Source of the DNA: Streptomyces sp. TLI_105
GTDB lineage: Bacteria > Actinomycetota > Actinomycetes > Streptomycetales > Streptomycetaceae
Length of the DNA: 64,000 bases
Reading direction: 5' to 3'
NCBI RefSeq assembly: GCF_900105415.1
Contig: NZ_FNSM01000001.1
Span: 1,984,001 to 2,048,000, forward strand
Shown in pieces: positions 33,594 to 41,494 of this stretch. The number at the start of each line of letters is the position of its first letter. Position 1 is the stretch's first letter. A model generated the notes under the pieces. The model made no database searches and was not told the origin of the DNA. It worked only from the letters and a program-made list of their open reading frames with translations. A program made the translations under genes and the position numbers.

Positions 33594-34517
33594 TCACGCC
33601 AGCTGCGACTGGACTTGGGCGGAGATCAGCTCCAGGTGGTCGAGGTCCTCCAGGTCCAGGACCTGGAGGTAGACCCGGGAGGAGCCGATCGCCGCGTACT
33701 GCCCGAGCTTGTCGACGACCTCGGCGGGCGAACCCGCCAGCCCGTTCGCCTTGAGCTCGTCCACGTCCCGGCCGATGGCGGCGGCCCGGCGGGCCACCTC
33801 GGCGTCGTCCTTGCCGACGCAGACGACCAGCGCGTTCGAGTACACCAGGTCGTCGGCCGGCCTTCCGGCCGCCTCGGCGGCGGCCCGGACCCGGCCGAAC
33901 TGCCGCTCGCTGTCCTCCACGGACGCGAACGGGATGTTGAACTCGTCCGCGTACCGCGCGGCCAGCCTCGGCGTCCGGCTCGCGCCGTGCCCGCCGATCA
34001 GCACCGGGACCCTGGCCTGGGCCGGCTTGGGGAGCGCGGGCGAGTCGGTGAGCCGGTAGTACTCGCCGGAGTGGCTGAAGGTCTTCCCGACCTCGGTCTC
34101 CCACAGGCCCGTGATGATCGCCAGCTGTTCTTCCAGGCGGCCGAACCTCTCCTTCGGGAAGGGGATGCCGTAGGCCCGGTGCTCCTCCTCGAACCAGCCG
34201 GCGCCCAGGCCGAGCTCGACCCGACCGCCGGACATCCGGTCCACCTGGGCGACCTGGATGGCGAGAACCCCCGGGAGCCGGAAGGTGCCGGCCGTCATCA
34301 GCGTGCCGAGCCGGATCCGCTTCGTCTCCCTGGCCAGGCCCGCCAGGGTGATCCAGGCGTCCGTCGGACCGGGCAGCCCGTCGCCGGACCCCATGGCGAG
34401 ATAGTGGTCGGAGCGGAAGAAGGCGTCGAACCCGAGCTCCTCGGTGGCCCGTGCCACCGCGAGGAGGGTGTCGTAGTCGGCCCCCTGCTGGGGTTCGGTG
34501 AAAATGCGAAGATCCAT
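33594..34517 (-). CDS. LLM-class F420-dependent oxidoreductase
   Basis: 307 residues of the luciferase-like TIM-barrel family. MDLRIFTEPQQGADYDTLLAVARATEELGFDAFFRSDHY opens the first strand and helix (family-typical SDHY), RLGTLMTAGTFRLPGVLAIQVAQVD and GGRVELGLGAGWFEEEH follow near 75-110, and VPVLIGGHGASRTPRLAARYADEFN near 175 is the conserved flavin-phosphate region. Such proteins in Streptomyces usually use F420 or FMN; the substrate is unknown. I take the ATG at 34517 because family similarity begins there; a GTG at 34532 would add five residues. TTGACA lies about 30 bp upstream, so the transcript may have little or no leader. Confidence 0.85.
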   Translation of the reverse strand: MDLRIFTEPQQGADYDTLLAVARATEELGFDAFFRSDHYLAMGSGDGLPGPTDAWITLAGLARETKRIRLGTLMTAGTFRLPGVLAIQVAQVDRMSGGRVELGLGAGWFEEEHRAYGIPFPKERFGRLEEQLAIITGLWETEVGKTFSHSGEYYRLTDSPALPKPAQARVPVLIGGHGASRTPRLAARYADEFNIPFASVEDSERQFGRVRAAAEAAGRPADDLVYSNALVVCVGKDDAEVARRAAAIGRDVDELKANGLAGSPAEVVDKLGQYAAIGSSRVYLQVLDLEDLDHLELISAQVQSQLA

Positions 34518-34762
34518 GCCTCCATCCTGCACCGCCGGGTGCGTGTCAACCTCGCCGTCAGCTCATCGGCCGCACCGGCTCGGTCGAGTGAATATCCGGC
34601 CTCCTGGCGGGCCGCGTCCGCCCTGGCCAGTGACCGGGGCGCGGCACCCGTCGTTGGCTCGGGCGGAGCCGGACCGCCCGGCCCGCGTGCCGGCGGCCGC
34701 TGCCGGTGCGTCTCTCTCGTGGCCCCGTCCTCGGCGGCGGGGCCCGGGCCGAGGAGGCCGCC

Positions 34763-35080
34763 ATGTCCCAGGAAGCCGCGCCGGAGCGGGCCGTACCCGA
34801 ACAGCCGGTGTCGCAGTCCGTGCCCGAGCAGAAGGGTGCCGGCGCCCCCAAGGGCCTGCTCCAGCAGATGGAGGAGCTGATGGCCGCGCTCTCCGCCGAC
34901 CTCTCCCAGCTGGACGCCGACCTCCAGTCCACGTCCGACCGCCTCACCCCCGACCCCGAGCCGCGACCTCGGCCGCAGCCCCAGAACCAGCCGCAGCCCC
35001 AGGACCAGGACCGGCCGAAGCCGCAGTCCCGGTCCCAGGAGCAGACCCGGCACGAGCGCCCCGGCACCGGCCGGCACTGA
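34763..35080 (+). CDS. Small disordered protein, unidentified
   Basis: 105 residues with a good GAGGAGG ribosome-binding site five bases before the ATG at 34763. One short amphipathic helix is visible (GLLQQMEELMAALSADLSQLDADLQ, about 32-56); the rest is Gln/Pro/Glu rich, with a Gln-Pro-Arg tail. The heptad-like spacing of Leu and Met suggests a short coiled coil. It is flanked by genes on the opposite strand. I do not recognise the family. Coding status rests on the Shine-Dalgarno site and helix, and on the opposite-strand frame looking like a shadow. Confidence 0.5.
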   Translation: MSQEAAPERAVPEQPVSQSVPEQKGAGAPKGLLQQMEELMAALSADLSQLDADLQSTSDRLTPDPEPRPRPQPQNQPQPQDQDRPKPQSRSQEQTRHERPGTGRH

Positions 35081-35124
35081 CCCGAGCAGCAGCACCGCGA
35101 GGAACAGCAGCTCCCCGCGCACTC

Positions 35125-35613
35125 CTACCACGACGGGCCCCGCCCCGGGCCCGCTCGGCCTCGGGCGGGGTCGGGCGGGCGGGCGCGCTCCCCGTCGCGC
35201 ACGGCAAGGCGCCGCAGCATCCCGCGCACCCGGTCGCTCGACTCGTCGGCGGCGTCGATCGCCTCGATGCACTGCCAGTAGAGCCCCTCCTCGTCGGTGG
35301 CGCAGGCCACTCCCACGAGCGCGATCCCCACCTCCCCGAGAAGCTCCCCCAGCGCGGTCAACGCCCCCCAGGGGTCCGCGACTTCGGTCAGCTGGGCCGC
35401 GCGCGGCCCGCCGGACCCCCAGGTGGGGTGCTCCCCGGCCTCACTCAGTCCCCGTGCCTCGCCGCGCAGCTCCAGCGGTCCGCAGAGCGCGAGGTGACTC
35501 CCTATCGCCTGGGCGAGCGCCTGGGCCTGCCAGGCCTCCGCCACGATGTCCTGTGCCGTGCCGCTCTCCGCCAGCGCGTGCCGGCCGAGCGCGACGAGTC
35601 GCTCCGCTTCCAT
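35125..35613 (-). CDS. Conserved Streptomyces hypothetical (DUF6099-like)
   Basis: 162 residues, predicted helical and cytosolic. Conserved-looking segments are EAWQAQALAQAIGSHLALCGPLELRGEARGLSE near 26-60 and GELLGEVGIALVGVACATDEEGLYWQCIEAIDAADES near 88-125, which I associate with a Streptomyces-specific uncharacterised family. The ATG at 35613 is used; an in-frame TTG one codon earlier is possible. It sits alone, convergent with the small protein ending at 35080 and 126 bp after the MazG-like gene. No catalytic motif is seen, so no function is proposed. Confidence 0.75.
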   Translation of the reverse strand: MEAERLVALGRHALAESGTAQDIVAEAWQAQALAQAIGSHLALCGPLELRGEARGLSEAGEHPTWGSGGPRAAQLTEVADPWGALTALGELLGEVGIALVGVACATDEEGLYWQCIEAIDAADESSDRVRGMLRRLAVRDGERARPPDPARGRAGPGRGPSW

Positions 35614-35739
35614 CAACGCCGCCCCCGTTCGTACGACTTACTGCCCACTCACTCCACTACCCAGAGTGAGGCCGCCTGAGCCTCGACGCCAGAGGAAATC
35701 GGAAATCTGGGGACAGGAGGCCGGACGGGGACAAGTCGA

Positions 35740-36189
35740 TCACTCCGAAGAGTGACGATCTTTCCTCAAGTCGACATCCGTCGTTCCGCTTTCACTCCCT
35801 CCGCCCCGCTTCCTGACGGGAAATCGGACCTCGTTCCGGTCGATCTTGGCCGCGAGCGCCGCCAGCGGATCCACCCCGAGCACCTGACAGAACTGCAGGA
35901 GGTAGGCGAGCACGTCCGCCACCTCGTCGGCGACCCGGTGCGCCGCGTCCGGGTCGTCCATCACCCGCTCCGCCTGCTCCGGCGTCAACCACTGGAAGAT
36001 CTCCAGGAGTTCGGCCGCCTCCACGCTGAGGGCCGCGGCCAGGTTCTTGGGCGTGTGGTAGGGCTGCCAGTCGCGGGCCGCCGCGAACTCGGCCAGCCTG
36101 CGCTGCAGCCCCGCCACGTCGTTGTCGTCCGTCACGTCGTTGTCGTCCGTCACGTCGTTGTCGTCCGTCACGTCGTTGTTGTCCGTCAC
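35740..36189 (-). CDS. MazG-like / dCTPP1-type nucleotide pyrophosphohydrolase
   Basis: 149 residues. After a repetitive Asp/Asn/Thr/Val tail (1-25), the all-alpha NTP-PPase domain is clear: NLAAALSVEAAELLEIFQW supplies the E-x-x-E metal motif near 50-66 and DEVADVLAYLLQFC the D/E-x-x-D motif near 88-101. Size and motif spacing resemble dCTP/house-cleaning pyrophosphatases rather than double-domain MazG. GTG at 36189 overlaps the ATPase stop (GTGA). Because each repeat unit begins with GTG, four more in-frame starts exist downstream and the true N-terminus is uncertain. Role is probably to remove non-canonical or excess dNTPs. Confidence 0.85.
   Translation of the reverse strand: MTDNNDVTDDNDVTDDNDVTDDNDVAGLQRRLAEFAAARDWQPYHTPKNLAAALSVEAAELLEIFQWLTPEQAERVMDDPDAAHRVADEVADVLAYLLQFCQVLGVDPLAALAAKIDRNEVRFPVRKRGGGSESGTTDVDLRKDRHSSE
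36112..36189 (-). repeat. 18-bp tandem repeat carrying GTG start codons
   Basis: Four copies of GTGACGGACGACAACGAC (minus strand, first copy with one change) open the MazG-like gene. They encode VTDDND units. A fifth GTG follows immediately. Copy number would change only the length of the acidic tail. Confidence 0.85.
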
Positions 36190-37820
36190 CCCCTCAGGTC
36201 TACCACCGTCACTCCGGGCGTCCGCCGCGCCTCTCCCGCCGCCCGCTCCCCCACGGCGCCCGCCACCCGGATGTGTCCATCGGCGGCGATGCCCGTCGCG
36301 AGCCGGAGGAGTTCGCCCACCTGGCGCCCGTCGAGCCCCCGGTCCAGGCCGTCGGCGAGCAGCGTCAGGCTCTGCATGGCGTCCGGCACCTCGGCGATCC
36401 GGTCCATCTCCAGGACTCCGGGGCCGGTGAGCAGCGTGAGGGCGAGGGCCAGGTAGCGGAGTTCACCGTCGCCGAGGCGGCCGAGCGGGGTCACGGGCCG
36501 GCCGCCGCGTTCGAGGACGGCGCGGACGGTGCCCCCCGGGAGCTCCTGCACGCCGACTCCGGTGACCGGTCCCGCGCAGCCCGCTCCGGCGACGGCGGCC
36601 AGGCGGTGGTGCCGGCGCGGGCAGTCCGTGTGGGTGCGGTGCAGGACCTCGGCGAGATTGCCGCAGCCACGCCGCAGCCGCCCCTCGCCCGGCGGCACGG
36701 GGGCCCGCATCCGCTCGGGCCGGGGGTCGCAGGCGAAGGCGGACCGCAGACCGATGACCACCTGCTCGGCGGCGGCCAGGACCTCCCGCTGCCCCTGGGT
36801 CTTGCCCGCGACCCGCAGCGGCAGCAGGGCCGTGCCGAGCAGGTCGTCGGGGAACGGGGCGCGGGTGACGGGGGTGGCGCCGGCCGTGTGCCACTCGGCC
36901 TGCACGGTGCTGCGGCCGGGGTCGCGGAGCGCGGTGGCGAGCAGGGTGCGGCCCCGGCCGGTGAGCCGTTCGCCGACGATCCGGAGCCGGGGCTCGGCCT
37001 GCACGGCGAGGTCCAGGTGGACGGGGCCTTCGGGGCCGTCCACCGTGCAGCCGATCCGGAAGCCGCGCCGGCCCTGGGCGTCGGGCCGGGCGCGCTCGGG
37101 GACGCAGTCGGCGGCGTCGGGGAACACCTCGTCGAGCGGGTCGCCCGCGCCGAGCCTGGCCAGGGCCTCGTACGCCCGCAGGGCGGTGGACTTGCCGCTG
37201 CCGCTGGGCCCGGTGAAGAGGGTGACCCGTCCGAGCGCGTGCACGGCGGAACGGTGGCCGGCGAACGCGGACAGCCGCAGCTCGGTGACGGCGGGCCGGG
37301 CGACGAGCGGCCCGCCCCGACCCTCCGCCGCGACCCGATCCTCCGCCGCGACCCGGCCCTCCGCCGCGACCGGGCCCCGCGCCCCGGGGACGGAGGCACG
37401 GGGCCCCGAGGCGCGGTGTCCCGGAGCACGGGGACCCGACACGCGGGGTTCCGAGGCGCCGGGCCCCGAGCCCCGGACCCTCGAAGCGCCGGGTCCCGAG
37501 ACACCGGCCCCCGAAGCGCGGGCAGCGGAAGCGGGCGCGTCGGAAGACGAGCCGACCGAAGAGCCGACCGCGGGGATGCCTGCGGCGGGGTTGCCTGCCG
37601 CGGGGGCACCGACCACGGGCGTACCGACCGGCGGAAGATCGACCGGCGGAAGGTCGACCGGCGCAGGACCGGCCGTGGGCGAACTGTCCGAGGCAGGGCC
37701 GGCCACGGGCGAGCCGGCCGAGGCGGAGTCGACCGCTGACGGGTGAGCCGGGGAAGGAACGACGTCGGAGGAGCGGGCGTCTGACGTGCGGGCGAGCGTG
37801 GAGCCGCCGGTGAGGTCCAT
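36186..37820 (-). CDS. SMC/RecF-like ATP-binding protein with long disordered N-terminus
   Basis: 544 residues. The first 180 are low complexity (VDLPPVDLPPVG, VAAEGRVAAEDR repeats). The ATPase starts near 185 with ELRLSAFAGHRSAVHALGRVTLFTGPSGSGKSTALRAYEAL, which contains the Walker A loop GPSGSGKST. The ABC-type signature is GRLGDGELRYLALALTLL near 450. The expected Walker B (four hydrophobics then D-E) after it is replaced by VLEMDRIAEVPDAMQSL, so hydrolysis may be weak. Similar proteins are annotated as AAA/SMC-like ATPases. It is translationally coupled to the MazG-like gene. The start is uncertain: ATG at 37820 lacks a clear ribosome-binding site, and a later start before residue 180 is possible. 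Confidence 0.65.
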   Translation of the reverse strand: MDLTGGSTLARTSDARSSDVVPSPAHPSAVDSASAGSPVAGPASDSSPTAGPAPVDLPPVDLPPVGTPVVGAPAAGNPAAGIPAVGSSVGSSSDAPASAARASGAGVSGPGASRVRGSGPGASEPRVSGPRAPGHRASGPRASVPGARGPVAAEGRVAAEDRVAAEGRGGPLVARPAVTELRLSAFAGHRSAVHALGRVTLFTGPSGSGKSTALRAYEALARLGAGDPLDEVFPDAADCVPERARPDAQGRRGFRIGCTVDGPEGPVHLDLAVQAEPRLRIVGERLTGRGRTLLATALRDPGRSTVQAEWHTAGATPVTRAPFPDDLLGTALLPLRVAGKTQGQREVLAAAEQVVIGLRSAFACDPRPERMRAPVPPGEGRLRRGCGNLAEVLHRTHTDCPRRHHRLAAVAGAGCAGPVTGVGVQELPGGTVRAVLERGGRPVTPLGRLGDGELRYLALALTLLTGPGVLEMDRIAEVPDAMQSLTLLADGLDRGLDGRQVGELLRLATGIAADGHIRVAGAVGERAAGEARRTPGVTVVDLRG

Positions 37821-37875
37821 GCCCGGACCGTACGCAGATCATTCCCTGACGAACCGTTACGGCGAGATGACCTTC

Positions 37876-38307
37876 CTACGATCGGGGGACGCCGGCGGTC
37901 CGGCCGCCCACGACGTCCTCCTCGTCCTCGCCCTCCGCGCCCTCGACCTCCGTACCGGCCGGGGCCAGCAGGAAGACGTTCCGGTCGACGCGGTGCATCC
38001 CGCTGCCGAGGCCGAAGACGACGCCGCTGCTGAAATCGAGGATCCGCTTGGCGACCTCGGTGTCGGCGCTCGTCAGGTCGAGCAGCACCGGGATCTGGGC
38101 GATGAGGTACTCGGCGACCTCACGGGCGTCGGCGAAGACCTGCACGCGGAGCACGACCATGCGGCGGTGCTCGGCGGATTCGTACTGCTCGGGGATCGTG
38201 CGGTGGTCGACCCTGGACGGCCATTCGTCACGGCCGCGCAGGGGCACGACCTGCGCGAGGCCCTCCCACTGCTCGTCGGTGACGTCGTACCTCTCGTACC
38301 TACTCAT
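37876..38307 (-). CDS. SepF-like cell-division protein
   Basis: 143 residues with the DUF552/SepF core: SAEHRRMVVLRVQVFADAREVAEYLIAQIPVLLDLTSADTEVAKRILDFSSGVVFGLGSGMHRVDRNVFLLAP, covering about 45-120. SepF binds FtsZ and, through an N-terminal amphipathic helix, the membrane. This copy lacks a hydrophobic N-terminal helix (it begins SRYERYDVTDEQWEGLAQ) and is not in the ftsZ cluster, so it is more likely one of the additional SepF-like (Sfl) proteins of Streptomyces. The ATG at 38307 has GGGAGG upstream. Acidic C-terminus GAEGEDEED is odd but in frame. Confidence 0.85.
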   Translation of the reverse strand: MSRYERYDVTDEQWEGLAQVVPLRGRDEWPSRVDHRTIPEQYESAEHRRMVVLRVQVFADAREVAEYLIAQIPVLLDLTSADTEVAKRILDFSSGVVFGLGSGMHRVDRNVFLLAPAGTEVEGAEGEDEEDVVGGRTAGVPRS

Positions 38308-38391
38308 GGGCCCATCCTCCCGCTCCTCACCCGTTCGGCCCAACAACGACACGAGGTGATGACCCGGGGCCGGTCGCCGCCCGGCTCCGGG

Positions 38392-38874
38392 TCAGCCGGT
38401 CCCCTGACCTGCGGGCGTCGGCGGGACGGAGTACGTGACGGTGGCGGAGGCGGCCAGATCGCCCGCCTCGTCCCTGAGTTCGGCGAGGACCACGCAGAGA
38501 CGCCGGCCGAACTTGGCCATGCGCGCGTGCGTCCGGAGCAGTCCGGGCCGGGGGCGGTTGAGGTAGCTGATCTGGAGCGAGGTGGTGAGCGCCATCGGCG
38601 TGGGGCGTCCGAGCCGGGCGTTGACGAGGAGGAAGGCGGCGAGGTCGACGAGCCCGGCCTGTTCGGGGCCGGAGATCGTGCCGCCGGGCCGGGTGCGGAG
38701 GCGGGCCCCGTCCGCCTCCATGAGCAGGTGCGTCCCGCTCGCGTCGGTGACGCGGCAGGCCGCGTAGTCCGGGAACTGCCGCTGGACGAGCGCGTTCAGC
38801 TCGTCCGGCGACAGCGTTCCGGCGCCCGGAGAAGGCACCTGCGTACGGGCCGTGGGGCTCCCTGCGTTCGTCAT
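38392..38874 (-). CDS. PaaI-type hotdog-fold thioesterase
   Basis: 160 residues. LLMEADGARLRTRPGGTISGPEQAGLVDLAAFLLVNARLG near 50-90 contains the hotdog helix with the PaaI/YdiI-style GxxxGPxxxxLxD pattern, followed by strands ALTTSLQISYLNRPRPGLLRTHARMAKFGRRLCVVLAELRD. It would hydrolyse an acyl- or aryl-CoA thioester. Its start overlaps the stop of the aminotransferase by one base (TGATG), so the two are cotranscribed. Substrate not deducible. Confidence 0.82.
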   Translation of the reverse strand: MTNAGSPTARTQVPSPGAGTLSPDELNALVQRQFPDYAACRVTDASGTHLLMEADGARLRTRPGGTISGPEQAGLVDLAAFLLVNARLGRPTPMALTTSLQISYLNRPRPGLLRTHARMAKFGRRLCVVLAELRDEAGDLAASATVTYSVPPTPAGQGTG

Positions 38875-40100
38875 CAGACGAAGCTCTTCGCCAGTCGGCG
38901 GAGGCCTTCCCTGATCTCTTCGGCCGAGTGCGTCGTGAACGACAGCCGCATCGCGCCCGGGTCCGGCTCGCCGCAGAAGAACGGCGCCCCCGGCACGTAC
39001 GCCACCTCGTGGCCGACGGCGGTCTTCAGGAGGGCCGTCGCGTCGTGGCCCGCGGGGAGGGTCACCCAGATGAACATGCCGCCCTCCGGCCTGTTCCACC
39101 GGCTGCCCTCGGGCAGGGCGCCCGACAGGCCTTCGAGCATCGCGTCCCTGCGCTCCTGGTAGGCGGCGCGCATCACGGCGACGTGGGCGTCGAGGTCGCT
39201 GTCGCGCAGATAGCGCGCGGCCGCGGCCTGGTCGATGGTCGAGGTGTGCAGGTCGGCGGCCTGCTTGGCGATCACACAGGCGCGCCGCAGCCCGGCTGGG
39301 GCGCGCAGGTAGCCGAGCCGGAGACCGGGGGCCATCACCTTGGAGAAGGAGCCGAGCAGGACCGTGCGGTCGGCCGCGGCGGGGTCGGCGGCGATGCAGG
39401 GCACGCGCTCGCCGTCGTAGCGCAGTTCGCCGTACGGGTCGTCCTCGATGATCCAGAATCCGTGCCGCGCGGCGGCCTCGGCGACGGCGTGGCGGCGCTC
39501 GGCGGGGAGCGTGCGGCCGGTGGGGTTCTGGAAGGTGGGGACGATGTAGAGGAGGGTGGCCTTCTCGCGGGCCGCGATCTCCTCCAGGGCCTCGGGGATG
39601 ATCCCCTGGTCGTCGGTGGGGACGGGGACGACGCGGGCGCCCGCGAAACCGAAGGTCTGCAGGGCGGCCAGGTAGCAGGGGTCCTCGACGAGGACGACGC
39701 TGCCCGGTTCGACGAGCGCGGTGGTGAGGAGCGTGAGGGCCTGCTGCGAGCCGGTGGTGACGAGCAGGTCGTCGGCGTCCGTGGGCAGTTCGCGCGCGGT
39801 GAGCCGGTCGGCGATGGCGGTGCGGAGGTCCGGGTCGCCCTCGGTCGTGGAGTACTGGAGGGCGTGCTGCGGGTTCTCCGCGAGGACCCGGTCGTACGCC
39901 GCGCGGATCCCGGCGATGTCGAACAGCTCGGGGGCGGGCAGGCCTCCGGCGAACGAGATCACCTCGGGCCGTGCCGTGAGCGCCAGGATCTCCCGTACCG
40001 GCGACGAGCCGACGTTGGCCAGCCGGGAGGCGGTGGCCGGCGCGGGCACGGAGGAGGTGGAGGGGGTGGCGTTCGCGGGCGCGGAGGCGGCAGAAAGCAT
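38874..40100 (-). CDS. PLP-dependent class I/II aminotransferase (2-aminoadipate/aromatic type)
   Basis: 408 residues, fold-type I. The PLP lysine is in GSFSKVMAPGLRLGY near 252. Other family blocks are ISFAGGLPAPELFD near 49, LQYSTTEGDPDLR near 84, TTGSQQALTLL near 118, FQNPTGRTLP near 190 and the EDDPYGELRYDG segment near 220. These match LysN/AroR-type transaminases with broad amino-acid range. ATG at 40100 chosen because family similarity begins soon after an Ala/Ser/Pro-rich lead; a longer frame upstream is unconserved. An AT-rich TATATG element lies 20 bp upstream, so the leader may be very short. Coupled to a hotdog thioesterase. Confidence 0.9.
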   Translation of the reverse strand: MLSAASAPANATPSTSSVPAPATASRLANVGSSPVREILALTARPEVISFAGGLPAPELFDIAGIRAAYDRVLAENPQHALQYSTTEGDPDLRTAIADRLTARELPTDADDLLVTTGSQQALTLLTTALVEPGSVVLVEDPCYLAALQTFGFAGARVVPVPTDDQGIIPEALEEIAAREKATLLYIVPTFQNPTGRTLPAERRHAVAEAAARHGFWIIEDDPYGELRYDGERVPCIAADPAAADRTVLLGSFSKVMAPGLRLGYLRAPAGLRRACVIAKQAADLHTSTIDQAAAARYLRDSDLDAHVAVMRAAYQERRDAMLEGLSGALPEGSRWNRPEGGMFIWVTLPAGHDATALLKTAVGHEVAYVPGAPFFCGEPDPGAMRLSFTTHSAEEIREGLRRLAKSFV

Positions 40101-40553
40101 GGCGCCAGCATATAGAGATTCAAGGCGGTGTCCAGGTCGTTCGATTGCCGTCGGACGTGGCCGAGTTGACACTCTTCGGGGGCCCGCACATGACGAATTC
40201 CCGCTCCGTCAGGGGCTTGCTCCGGACTTGCACCGGACCCGATTCGGCCACTCTGCGGGCCGTGGAAATCCGGCCGCGGGCGGCGAATTCGGAGGATCGG
40301 CCTCCCCCTTCCTTTCTCGCTGGTCGACACCGGAAAAGGCGGCCGGGGCGATCTTCGTCCGCCTTGTCCGACGCGCCGCAGACGGTTCTTGATCGGGTTC
40401 TCCGCACGACGTGGACGACTCGGGGAAATCAGCCATTCCGGTCCCCGGTCTCGTTGATGGACGGCTGTGCCGTGGATAGCGTTCGACCGCTCCACCACCG
40501 CGATGTCAGCGGTCTTTCGGGTCAAGTCGAACGAGCGAGGCGAGTGGATCACC
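40101..40553. other. 453-bp divergent intergenic region
   Basis: No convincing gene. It separates the aminotransferase (minus) from the biosynthetic operon (plus). TTGACA at 40166-40171 stands alone without a good -10. A better promoter is listed separately at 40454-40482. The centre (40200-40400) has slightly lower GC than the flanking genes, with GAATTC and GATC-rich words, but no clear symmetry. Confidence 0.6.
40454..40482 (+). promoter_or_regulatory. Candidate vegetative promoter of the biosynthetic operon
   Basis: TTGATG (40454-40459) and TAGCGT (40477-40482) are separated by 17 bp and lie 72 bp upstream of the first gene's ATG at 40554. This fits a HrdB-type promoter with a transcript start near 40489. 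It is the best-scoring pair by eye in the 453-bp gap. Confidence 0.4.
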
Positions 40554-41273
40554 ATGGCATCTTCCGTTCCCGTCGACGAGGCAGTCGTCGTCCGCACCCC
40601 CGAGGAATTCCTCGCCATGCCCGAGGACTACCGCGAGATCGCCGTACGGGGAATGATCGTCAACACCGAGGGCGAACTGTCCGGCGCCGACGACTACATC
40701 CAGGTGTTCCTGCCGCTCGCGCCGAACGCCGAGGAACGGCAGGTGTGCGCCGAACGCGCCGTCGAGGAGTACGACCACTACAAGATCGGCAAGAGGATCC
40801 TGGCCGACATCGGCGTGGACACCGGATACATGGAGCAGCAGCGGCTCGCCGACCGTGATCTCTTCGCCGGCCACGAGTTCCACACCTGCACCACCTGGGC
40901 GGAGCGCGGAATCTTCTCGTACATCGGCGAGGAGACCGCGATGGTGATGATCTCCGAATTCGCGCAGAGCAGTTACAAGCCGTGGGCCGAGGCGGTGCGC
41001 ACGATCATTCTCGACGAGAAGGTGCACATCGCGCACGGAGCGCGGGTCTGCCGGAATCTCGCCCGCACCGAGGAAGGCCGCGAGGAACTCCAGCAGGGCC
41101 TCGACCGATTGTGGCCGGGATTCAACCGGATCTTCGGCAGCGCGCGTTCGGAGAGGTCGAAGCTCGCGGTCCGCTTCGGTCTCCGGCAGACCACCAACGG
41201 GGAGGCGCGGGACATCTGGCGGGCGAAGGTCACCCCGCGGATCGAGAACCTCGGCCTGAAGGTCCCCGAGTAG
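40554..41273 (+). CDS. PaaA/PaaC-like ferritin-fold di-iron protein
   Basis: 239 residues, first gene of the operon. It resembles phenylacetyl-CoA oxygenase subunits of the PaaA/PaaC family. Candidate di-iron ligands occur in helix order: VEEYDHYKIGKRI near 65, EETAMVMISEF near 120 and DEKVHIAHGARV near 150, an E..H / E / E..H pattern of ferritin-like oxygenases. No Paa partner subunits are nearby, so it is probably recruited for an oxidation in secondary metabolism, such as hydroxylation, desaturation or N-oxidation of an ACP- or CoA-bound intermediate. A radical SAM gene follows after a 221-bp gap. ATG at 40554 is preferred; 87 upstream bases are in frame but unconserved. Confidence 0.8.
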   Translation: MASSVPVDEAVVVRTPEEFLAMPEDYREIAVRGMIVNTEGELSGADDYIQVFLPLAPNAEERQVCAERAVEEYDHYKIGKRILADIGVDTGYMEQQRLADRDLFAGHEFHTCTTWAERGIFSYIGEETAMVMISEFAQSSYKPWAEAVRTIILDEKVHIAHGARVCRNLARTEEGREELQQGLDRLWPGFNRIFGSARSERSKLAVRFGLRQTTNGEARDIWRAKVTPRIENLGLKVPE

Positions 41274-41274
41274 C

Positions 41275-41440
41275 CCGGTACGGCCAGGAAGCCCGTACGC
41301 CGTGCGGCCAGGAAGCCCGTACGCCGTGCGGCGAGGCGCCCGTACGCCGCCCAGCCCCCGGTACGACCAGGAGCCCGTACGCCACCCAGCCCCCGTACGG
41401 CCGAGAACCCGTACGCCGTCCGACCCCGTACGGCCAGAGA
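41275..41440 (+). repeat. Imperfect tandem repeats between the di-iron and radical SAM genes
   Basis: At least six copies of a unit built on CCCGTACGCCGTGCGGCCAG, about 23-26 bp each with substitutions, fill the gap. Each contains the self-complementary CGTACG, so the RNA could fold into a series of small hairpins. No coding frame looks real here. It may tune the relative expression of the two genes. Confidence 0.75.
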
Positions 41441-41494
41441 GCGCGAGCGCGAGAGAGACACCGAGCAGCAGTCCGACCGAGGAGTCCGCAGCCC

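Noticed and set aside
34298..35272. Minus-strand 324-residue frame over the small disordered protein
   Set aside because: Gly/Leu/Val/Arg-rich shadow; the plus-strand 105-residue frame has a good ribosome-binding site and a coherent helix.
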